Positions 1 to 4,514 of a DNA stretch of 6,577 bases are shown here, piece after piece (position 1 is the first letter of the stretch; every line of letters starts with the position of its first letter). Location: the NCBI GenBank assembly GCA_002451715.1, contig DKDD01000118.1, positions 1 to 6,577 on the forward strand, given 5' to 3'. The DNA comes from Ruminococcaceae bacterium UBA6857. GTDB taxonomy: Bacteria; Bacillota; Clostridia; Oscillospirales; Acutalibacteraceae. A program made the translations under genes and the position numbers. The notes below the pieces were generated by a model. The model did no database searches. It saw only the letters and a program-made list of their open reading frames with translations, and was not told where the DNA came from.

Positions 1-185
1 CAAAAATATGACTTTACGCTCTATCACGGCTATAAAATCGAAGAAGTTTATGGCGCAGATAAATCTAAGCTGAATTTGAGCAATCCGGTGATTATTTTAC
101 CGTTTATCCCGGCGGTGCGCCTTGCAACAGTATAACAGTAAAATATAAAGGTTTTGCACCGAGGTTTATTTCAAACGAACAGGCC

Positions 186-521
186 GTGAGCCTTCCGGGC
201 TGGTTTCCGTATTATCCGCATGCCGGAAAAAGCGAGCTTTATGATTTATTATGTTTTGGGTTCAATCGTCTTGTTTCTGATACCGACGCCGAATTTGAAC
301 TTGAAATTAAATCCAAACAAAAAATTTACTGTAACCTTGACGGTGCGGAAACTTATTATTCGGGCAAGACGAACGGCGTGACAATAATCGGCGGTTTTTA
401 TGATTCGGTAAACGTTGACGGCTCAGAAGTTATATATCCTTATCTTTCTTCCGAAGAGTTTTCAAAAGAACGCATCACCAATGAAATAAGCTCGTATAAA
501 AAAGCTTGGATTTTTCAATGA
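186..521 (+). CDS. Middle fragment of the broken M1-like protein
   Basis: This 111-residue open frame would start at a GTG with no Shine-Dalgarno sequence before it. The same frame is open back to base 69, and the residues before the GTG (including GDYFTVYPGG) look like genuine protein. The GTG is therefore probably an internal codon and not a real start. The fragment carries LPGWFPYYPHAGK near its beginning and an alternating beta-strand pattern afterwards, and it ends at a TGA reached only because of the extra A in the run at 498-503. It would be soluble, with no signal peptide and no membrane helix. It is best treated as part of the pseudogene spanning 1-927, although an automated caller might list it as a hypothetical protein. 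Confidence 0.35.
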   Translation: MSLPGWFPYYPHAGKSELYDLLCFGFNRLVSDTDAEFELEIKSKQKIYCNLDGAETYYSGKTNGVTIIGGFYDSVNVDGSEVIYPYLSSEEFSKERITNEISSYKKAWIFQ

Positions 522-558
522 AGCGCAGAAAAAGATTCTTATAATTGCAAGTATCAAC

Positions 559-927
559 ATGTCTTCGGAATATGAAAGATACTGTTCTTTTTCGGACCAT
601 GCGGTAATTTCACAGATTAACGGACTTTCTCAAATATACGAAGTACAATATATTCCGTCATATAAAAAGAATTTGTATTATGCATATGAAGCATATAAAG
701 ATTCTAAAGAAAACTGGAATAACCTGGTTGAATTTTATAGGAACGAAGTTTACGGCGATGATACGGAACAACGTGACAACGATTCAAGATTGATGTTTCA
801 AAATGCTCTTGACAAATTCGGCGAAACTTATGTTTTAACAGAGGTTGAAAAGTATCTTTACAACAATGATGACACAAGGGATTTCAGAGTATTTCTCAAA
901 GAATTACGAGGTGAAAACAATGATTGA
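559..927 (+). CDS. C-terminal fragment of the broken M1-like protein
   Basis: This 122-residue frame starts at an ATG with no ribosome-binding site. The frame is open upstream to base 490, encoding LGFFNEAQKKILIIASI, which reads naturally into it, so the ATG is probably an internal Met. The product is acidic and rich in Tyr, Asn and Asp, with predicted helical stretches (around Y-A-Y-E-A-Y-K-D and L-T-E-V-E-K-Y-L) and no hydrophobic segment. No catalytic motif is seen. Its last eight bases overlap the start of the ABC ATPase gene, and the ATPase ribosome-binding site (GAGGTG, 907-912) lies inside this coding end. This fits translational coupling between a once-intact protein and the ATPase. 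Confidence 0.4.
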   Translation: MSSEYERYCSFSDHAVISQINGLSQIYEVQYIPSYKKNLYYAYEAYKDSKENWNNLVEFYRNEVYGDDTEQRDNDSRLMFQNALDKFGETYVLTEVEKYLYNNDDTRDFRVFLKELRGENND

Positions 928-1765
928 AGTTAAAAATCTTACCAAAAGTTTCAGGAAAAAGAAAGTTCTTGATAATATATCGTTTGCTTTGAAAGAAGGA
1001 ACATACGGCTTGCTCGGTGCAAACGGAGCCGGAAAAACAACACTTTTGCGCTGTCTTACAATGATTTATCCCGAAGGAGGTAAAACGGTTTTAAAAAACG
1101 GAAAACCGATTGAAAAACAAAAAGAATATCTTTCAAAAGTAGGATACCTGCCGCAACAATTCGGGTTGTTCAAAGAACTTTCCGTTACCGACGCAATTAA
1201 ACTTCTTGCAAACTTCAAATTTTCCGACAGAAGAATATCCGAAAATGAAATTGACAGATGCCTTAAACTTGTAAATCTGGAAGAAGAAAAGAACAAACGT
1301 GTTTCCGCACTTTCGGGAGGTATGCTCAGACGTGTCGGCATTGCGCAGGCAATTCTCGGCGAACCCGACATTATAATCTTTGACGAACCGACCGCAGGTC
1401 TTGATCCGACCGAACGGTTGCGTTTTAAATCGGTGATATCCGAAATTAAGAACGGGAAAAACGTCATAATCTCGACCCATATCGTTGAGGACATCGAAGC
1501 GGTATGCAATCAAGTTATAATCATGGACAGCGGAAAAATCAACGGTGTTTTCACCTGTCGGGAACTGAGGGCAATAGCAAAGGAAAAGGTTTATGAGATT
1601 GCCGAAAACGAAAGTGATGACATAGGTATAAGATTTTATACCGAAAAAATTTTTGAACGTGAAGGAAAAGCATACAAACGAATTCTCTGTTCAGACCCCC
1701 TTCCCCTTTCTACTTGCGAACCGACATTAGAGGACGGATATTTATGCATAATAAACAAGATATAA
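920..1765 (+). CDS. ABC transporter ATP-binding protein (ABC-2/CcmA type)
   Basis: This is a 281-residue cytoplasmic ATPase that would energise an ABC-2 type exporter. All nucleotide-binding elements are present and intact: Walker A GANGAGKT (residues 33-40), Q-loop around Q79-Q80 (YLPQQFG), signature LSGGM (131-135), Walker B IIIFDE (151-156), D-loop GLDP (160-163) and H-loop H187 in STHIVED. The tail after about residue 210 is the regulatory extension usual in this subfamily and ends in EPTLEDGYL, a common finish for these ATPases. The ATG at 920 is chosen over an in-frame upstream start at 845 because MIEVKNLTKSF is the standard N-terminus and GAGGTG lies seven bases before it. It overlaps the preceding gene by 8 bases and the following one by 22. 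Substrate is unknown: the membrane partners suggest export of a peptide or lipid-like compound, or self-protection, but nothing here decides it. Confidence 0.95.
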   Translation: MIEVKNLTKSFRKKKVLDNISFALKEGTYGLLGANGAGKTTLLRCLTMIYPEGGKTVLKNGKPIEKQKEYLSKVGYLPQQFGLFKELSVTDAIKLLANFKFSDRRISENEIDRCLKLVNLEEEKNKRVSALSGGMLRRVGIAQAILGEPDIIIFDEPTAGLDPTERLRFKSVISEIKNGKNVIISTHIVEDIEAVCNQVIIMDSGKINGVFTCRELRAIAKEKVYEIAENESDDIGIRFYTEKIFEREGKAYKRILCSDPLPLSTCEPTLEDGYLCIINKI

Positions 1766-2400
1766 TCATCAAAGCCGAGCGAACTTGCCTTTTATTCAAA
1801 GCAATGCGTCTGACTTCGCTTGTTCCGCTTTTGGTTACGGACATATTCATACCGACGCTTCTTGCTTTCTTGTGTTTTAAAATCGGCATAAATGAAATTG
1901 CAATAAAAACAGCAAGGCAGCTTTACGGACTTTTTATGCCGATTATGTCATGCTGGTGGGTGATATTTGCACACAAGCAAATTTATGAAGACGCAGGCGC
2001 AGAAGTACTCGCAGTTTCAAAGAGCAAAGGAAGGTTTTCGGATTTAATAATTTTCTTTACTCTCGGCGTCTTGAACGCTCTTGTTTCTGCAACTGCTTGG
2101 TTTTTTATTTTTGATGGATTTTTTCTGTATTGGGTTAAACTTTTGCTTGTGTCTTTATTTTTCTTCGGTATAATATGTTTTACTGCTTCAATAACAAAAT
2201 CAACCACTGCCGTTTTTGTTGCTGTAACGCTTTATTTAATACTGAATATTTTTCCGCTCATGCAAACGGTATCATTTCCGCTTTACTATTCTCCCGAAGC
2301 GGATACCGACATTTTCTTTTGCAAAGTACCGCTTGCCGTCGTAGGGATACTATTAATTGTTGCAGTAAAAGTGCTGCTGAAAAAACGGCAACATTTATAA
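1744..2400 (+). CDS. Six-helix membrane protein, probable ABC-2 type transporter subunit
   Basis: This is a 218-residue integral membrane protein with about six hydrophobic segments, near residues 26-45, 58-77, 100-122, 128-148, 153-173 and 193-212, ending in a basic tail (KKRQHL). There is no cleavable signal peptide. Six helices and a position straight after an ABC ATPase are what is expected of an ABC-2 permease or accessory membrane subunit, but I do not recognise a named family. The loop after helix 2 is charged (KQIYEDAGAE, then KSKGR) and probably cytoplasmic, a likely contact for the ATPase. The ATG at 1744 is preferred over the TTG at 1714 because AGAGGA lies at 1729-1734, nine bases upstream. 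The start is inside the ATPase gene (22-base overlap), so the two proteins are probably translated in step. The gene ends just before a strong hairpin terminator, making it the last gene of the operon. Confidence 0.75.
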   Translation: MHNKQDIIIKAERTCLLFKAMRLTSLVPLLVTDIFIPTLLAFLCFKIGINEIAIKTARQLYGLFMPIMSCWWVIFAHKQIYEDAGAEVLAVSKSKGRFSDLIIFFTLGVLNALVSATAWFFIFDGFFLYWVKLLLVSLFFFGIICFTASITKSTTAVFVAVTLYLILNIFPLMQTVSFPLYYSPEADTDIFFCKVPLAVVGILLIVAVKVLLKKRQHL

Positions 2401-2426
2401 TCAAAACAGCAAAATCAAAAATTTAA

Positions 2427-2452
2427 CGCCCGGCAAGTCAAATTGTCGGGCG
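2427..2452. terminator. Bidirectional terminator hairpin between convergent operons
   Basis: A ten-pair stem (2427-2436 with 2443-2452, one G-T pair) closes a six-base loop; its core is CGCCCG pairing with CGGGCG. On the plus strand it is followed by the short T-rich TATTTAT, 27 bases after the ABC operon. On the minus strand it is followed by TTAAATTTTTGATTTT, a better U-tract, serving the end of cotJC. It is the only hairpin between the two converging operons. Confidence 0.8.
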
Positions 2453-2485
2453 TATTTATGTGTTAAGGTAAATACAGCAACAAAT

Positions 2486-3094
2486 CTACTTTTTTATAAT
2501 GCGATCAAGACCTGGCGTGAAAGCATAGAAATTCTTTTCGTTGAGTTTATCGGTAACAAGTCTGAGACCTTCACCGAACCGCTGATAGTGAACAATTTCT
2601 CTTGCGCGAAGGAACTTGATTACATCGCAAACATCGGGATCGTCAACAAGGCGAAGAATGTTGTCATAGGTTGTGCGGGCTTTTTGTTCCGCAGCCATAT
2701 TTTCGTGCAAGTCGGTTATAACATCGCCCGTTGACTGAAGATATGCCGCAGTGAACGGTGTTCCGTTTGCATTTGCCGGGTATACAGCCGTTGTGTGGTT
2801 AACAAAGTAAGCGTCAAAACCGCTGCGCTTGATTTCTTCCGGCGTAAGATTTCTTGTAAGCTGATATACAAGTGTTCCGACCATTTCAAGATGGCCGAGT
2901 TCTTCGGTGCCGATGTCGGTCAAAAGTCCTTTAAGCTCGGCATACGGCATTGAAAAACGCTGGCTTAAATAGCGAAGTGATGCACCGAGTTCGCCGTCAG
3001 GACCTCCATATTGCGCCATTATAATTTGTGCGTATAACGGATTCGGTTTTTTTATATTAATCGGATATTGCAATATTTTTTCATATTCCCACAT
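2486..3094 (-). CDS. cotJC: Spore coat protein CotJC, manganese catalase family
   Basis: This 202-residue protein is a clear CotJC, the largest product of the cotJ operon and a member of the dimanganese catalase family. It is found in the inner spore coat of Bacillus and Clostridia. The N-terminus MWEYEK..LQYPI and the block QYGGPDGELGASLRYLSQR are diagnostic. The dinuclear-metal ligands appear conserved: E35, E65 and H68 (in TEELGH), E136 (in AAEQKAR) and H169 (in REIVHYQRFGE). Peroxide dismutation is therefore plausible, though inferred. The ATG at 3094 is chosen because it gives the conserved MWEYEK start and overlaps the cotJB stop as TGATG. A TTG at 3100 would add two residues and is slightly closer to the ribosome-binding site (AAAGAGAG, 3113-3106). 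It is the last gene of the operon and ends before the shared terminator. Length and motifs are normal. Confidence 0.95.
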   Translation of the reverse strand: MWEYEKILQYPINIKKPNPLYAQIIMAQYGGPDGELGASLRYLSQRFSMPYAELKGLLTDIGTEELGHLEMVGTLVYQLTRNLTPEEIKRSGFDAYFVNHTTAVYPANANGTPFTAAYLQSTGDVITDLHENMAAEQKARTTYDNILRLVDDPDVCDVIKFLRAREIVHYQRFGEGLRLVTDKLNEKNFYAFTPGLDRIIKK

Positions 3095-3345
3095 CAGCAA
3101 TCACACTCTCTTTCCCACGGCCAAGGATTTTTGAGCCATGCTTCACCATGACCTTCGGACGGTGTAAGGGGACCAAAAGCTTTTTCATATTCCTCTTTGA
3201 CACAGCAATAATTTTCTCGGTAGGTTTCCAAAAGCTTTTCGGCGGTTTCGTCGCAGGGATGCGTATCAAGATATAGGTGCAGATCCCACATTGAAAAACG
3301 AATTGCCATCATTCTGAATTTAAGGCTGTTTCTGTTTGCTGTCAT
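3094..3345 (-). CDS. cotJB: Spore coat protein CotJB
   Basis: This 83-residue protein belongs to the CotJB family and is needed with CotJA and CotJC for assembly of the CotJ layer of the spore coat. Family hallmarks are LYLDTHP (residues 24-30) in the helical N-terminal half, the stretch FGPLTP in the middle, and NPWPWE near the C-terminus. It ends in ECDC and has a CC pair inside, giving extra cysteines that might cross-link in the coat. The ATG at 3345 is preferred to the upstream in-frame GTG (3354) because it forms a TGATG overlap with the cotJA stop and has GGGG (3357-3354) eight bases before it. The stop overlaps the cotJC start in the same way, so the three coat proteins are probably translated as a coupled set. 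The molecular role of CotJB itself is not known. Confidence 0.92.
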   Translation of the reverse strand: MTANRNSLKFRMMAIRFSMWDLHLYLDTHPCDETAEKLLETYRENYCCVKEEYEKAFGPLTPSEGHGEAWLKNPWPWERECDC

Positions 3346-3581
3346 CAGCAACACCCCGCAAGAAACGGTTTGTCAAGAACAGGAAAGATTGTTCCGGCAC
3401 ACAGTGCTTTATCAATTTGATAAACGTCGTTGCAATCCTGGAACGGAACATATGCCATTGCGACCGATACAACTTCCGGAATTGCCGGAAGTTTGCAAAC
3501 ATCTTCGCATTGACATGCGCAATCGTCTTTCCTTCCATACATTGTTTGCCGCTGATAACCACAAGTTCTGTAATTACTCAA
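3345..3581 (-). CDS. cotJA: Spore coat-associated protein CotJA, cysteine-rich
   Basis: This 78-residue protein is the first gene of the cotJ operon. The C-terminal half has the CotJA pattern AMAYVPFQ...YQIDKAL..GTIFPVLDKPFL, which in Clostridia marks the spore-coat-associated CotJA family needed for CotJC incorporation. The TTG at 3581 is chosen as start: AAAGGGTG (3595-3588) lies at proper distance before it. The in-frame GTG at 3590 is itself part of that ribosome-binding site and has no usable one of its own. Nine of 78 residues are Cys (7, 21, 23, 25, 29, 50, 61, 77, 78), including CACQCEDVC and a terminal CC. This is notable and may reflect disulphide cross-linking or metal binding in the coat. 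The stop overlaps the cotJB start as TGATG. Expression during sporulation in the mother cell is expected from the family. Confidence 0.9.
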   Translation of the reverse strand: MSNYRTCGYQRQTMYGRKDDCACQCEDVCKLPAIPEVVSVAMAYVPFQDCNDVYQIDKALCAGTIFPVLDKPFLAGCC

Positions 3582-3586
3582 TGGTA

Positions 3587-3667
3587 TCACCCTTTCGCCG
3601 GTTTTACCGGCTTTTGCTTTTTTGAAGCTTGAATGTTTATTTTTTCTTTAGCTTCTTGCATTTTCAT
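3587..3667 (-). CDS. Possible 26-codon leader ORF upstream of cotJA
   Basis: An ATG at 3667 (second in-frame ATG at 3661) opens a 26-residue frame, very rich in Lys and Gln and ending in KPVKPAKG, whose TGA (3589-3587) lies inside the cotJA ribosome-binding site region. The layout would allow translational coupling to cotJA. Against it, no convincing Shine-Dalgarno sequence precedes either ATG, and Lys-rich reading can arise by chance in A-rich leaders. The family is not recognised. Confidence 0.2.
   Translation of the reverse strand: MKMQEAKEKINIQASKKQKPVKPAKG
3597..3611 (-). promoter_or_regulatory. Perfect hairpin in the cotJA leader
   Basis: GCCGGT and ACCGGC form a six-pair GC-rich stem around a three-base loop, ending one base before the cotJA ribosome-binding site (3595-3588). 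In the cotJ transcript it could stabilise the 5' end or influence ribosome access. Read on the plus strand it is followed by TTTTGCTTTTTT and looks like an intrinsic terminator, but no plus-strand gene ends there. It could instead block antisense transcription into the region or be unrelated to termination. Confidence 0.4.
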
Positions 3668-3673
3668 ACTATG
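3666..3673 (-). promoter_or_regulatory. Candidate sporulation-sigma -10 element for cotJ
   Basis: On the minus strand CATAGTAT agrees at the CATA and final AT positions with the -10 element of mother-cell sigma factors (sigma-E/K type, CATACAAT-like), which drive cotJ in Bacillus subtilis. A transcript would begin about 80-90 bases before cotJA. No good -35 element is visible at the right distance, so the call is weak. Confidence 0.25.
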
Positions 3674-3754
3674 TTTAAAGTCATCGGTTTGTTACAAAGG
3701 TTATAAGCAAGTAAGAAAAACAGTAAAAACATCATAAAAAACAGAAATTATTTA

Positions 3755-3783
3755 TTGACAAACGATAAAAGACGTGGTATTAT
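3755..3783 (+). promoter_or_regulatory. Strong sigma-A promoter of the DUF2975 operon
   Basis: TTGACA (3755-3760) and TATTAT (3778-3783) are separated by exactly 17 bases, an almost consensus housekeeping promoter. Transcription should start near 3790, giving a leader of about 50 bases. A seven-base inverted repeat, AAACGAT at 3760-3766 and ATCGTTT at 3809-3815, straddles the promoter and start site and could be an operator for the HTH protein of the operon. A repeat this short could also be chance. Confidence 0.85.
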
Positions 3784-3839
3784 ATGCCCGAAAAGAGGAA
3801 AAATAATAATCGTTTCTGAAAATAATGGAGGTATTTATT

Positions 3840-4280
3840 ATGTATAACTCACTCGTTTCGGCAAAACTTACAAGACTGATTACATGGATTTTTTCTGTGC
3901 TTCTTCTTTTACTTATGATTTTTGCCGACTTGCTTTTGAAATGGTTTTTCGGTTCGGGAAGACAGGACACGATAACTATGATTCTTGCCACATTTTATAT
4001 TTGCTGCCCTGCCGCATGGTGTGCTCTTTTTTGTATTCATCGGTTATGCACAAACATTATTCATGAAGAAGTTTTCATTTTGAAAAATGTTTCATATATG
4101 CGTATTCTTTCGTGGTGCTGCGCTTTTGTTGCACTCGCCTGTTTTATTGCCGGATTCTTTTATGTTCCGTTTTTTATTTTTTCACTCGGTGCAGCATTCA
4201 TGATGCTTATCTTACGAGTGCTTAAAAACGTCATGGCGACAGCAACAAAAATCAAAGATGAAAATGAACTTACTATATGA
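3840..4280 (+). CDS. DUF2975 membrane protein (YoaS-like)
   Basis: This 146-residue protein has four hydrophobic segments, near residues 13-34, 45-67, 88-108 and 109-127, with short loops and a charged C-terminus KIKDENELTI. The pattern of a second helix followed by the conserved loop EEVFILKNVSYMRILSWCC and the ending N-E-x-T-I is typical of DUF2975, the family of Bacillus YoaS. The function is unknown. Members are almost always next to a very small YozG-type HTH protein, as here (12-base gap), which suggests the membrane protein senses or restrains something on behalf of the regulator. The ATG at 3840 is chosen over the in-frame ATG at 3825 because GGAGG (3827-3831) lies eight bases before it and overlaps the earlier ATG. 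It is the first gene after the strong promoter. Confidence 0.88.
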   Translation: MYNSLVSAKLTRLITWIFSVLLLLLMIFADLLLKWFFGSGRQDTITMILATFYICCPAAWCALFCIHRLCTNIIHEEVFILKNVSYMRILSWCCAFVALACFIAGFFYVPFFIFSLGAAFMMLILRVLKNVMATATKIKDENELTI

Positions 4281-4292
4281 GGAGGACGTTAA

Positions 4293-4511
4293 ATGGCAAT
4301 CATAGTAAATCTTGATGTAATGATGGCGAAAAGAAAAATGTCTTCCGGTGAACTTGCAGAAAAAGTCGGTATTACCCAAGCAAACCTTTCAATTTTGAAA
4401 ACCGGCAAGGCAAAAGCCGTTCGCTTTTCAACACTTGACAGTATTTGTCGGGCTTTGAACTGTCAGCCAGGCGACATACTTGAATTTAACGATTCAGAAA
4501 ATGAGGTGTAA
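4293..4511 (+). CDS. Small XRE-family HTH transcriptional regulator (YozG-like)
   Basis: This 72-residue protein is essentially a single Cro/C1-type helix-turn-helix domain. The DNA-binding core lies at about residues 18-44: SGELAEKVGITQANLSILKTGKAKAV, shown here in part, with Q29-A-N-L-S-I-L as recognition helix. A helix around LDSICRALNCQPGDILEF follows, as in YozG-like regulators. There is no ligand-binding or sensor domain, so any signal must come from a partner, most likely the DUF2975 protein before it or the large membrane protein after it. The ATG at 4293 has GGAGG (4281-4285) seven bases upstream, directly after the DUF2975 stop. Its stop codon is three bases before the next ATG, and the ribosome-binding site of that gene (GAGGTG, 4503-4508) lies in its last codons. 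Autoregulation of the operon is likely but not shown. Confidence 0.92.
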   Translation: MAIIVNLDVMMAKRKMSSGELAEKVGITQANLSILKTGKAKAVRFSTLDSICRALNCQPGDILEFNDSENEV

Positions 4512-4514
4512 TTT

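Larger units (their letters stand above)
1..927 (+). pseudogene. Frameshifted 3' part of an ABC-2 permease/M1-peptidase-like extracellular protein
   Basis: A single ancestral reading frame can be followed across the window start in three pieces: frame 1 to about base 75, frame 3 to about 500, then frame 1 to the TGA at 925-927. Inserting one T in the T-run at 75-77 restores K-L-N-F-E-Q-S-G-D-Y. Removing one A from the A6 run at 498-503 joins S-S-Y-K-K to L-G-F-F-N-E. The two shifts cancel. The reconstructed protein has a beta-rich part with GDYFTVYPGG and the aromatic/proline stretch LPGWFPYYPHAGK, which recalls the N-terminal domain of M1-type peptidases found fused to ABC-2 permeases in Firmicutes. 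No HEXXH zinc site or GAMEN-like motif is visible, so a catalytic role is doubtful. The piece contains no membrane segment; those would lie off the left edge. It sits directly before an ABC ATPase gene and overlaps it by 8 bases, so it was probably that transporter's partner. The family assignment comes from motif memory only. The shifts may be true decay or assembly errors at homopolymers. Confidence 0.6.

Noticed and set aside
498..503. Programmed frameshift at the A6 run
   Set aside because: The slippery run alone lacks a clear stimulatory structure, and a second shift elsewhere in the same gene makes indel decay or sequence error the simpler explanation.
1066..1513. Two minus-strand open frames of 126 and 147 codons
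   Set aside because: They lie fully inside the clear ABC ATPase gene, lack ribosome-binding sites and show no family features; they are antisense shadows.
3336..3632. Plus-strand open frames opposite cotJA
   Set aside because: Antisense to well-recognised CotJA, no ribosome-binding site, composition explained by the opposite strand.
3587..3720. Riboswitch in the cotJ leader
   Set aside because: Only one short hairpin and one weak long-loop repeat (3624-3629 with 3650-3655) are present; no conserved riboswitch core is recognisable.
3825..3842. ATG at 3825 as start of the DUF2975 gene
   Set aside because: It overlaps the GGAGG site that fits the ATG at 3840, and itself has no ribosome-binding site.
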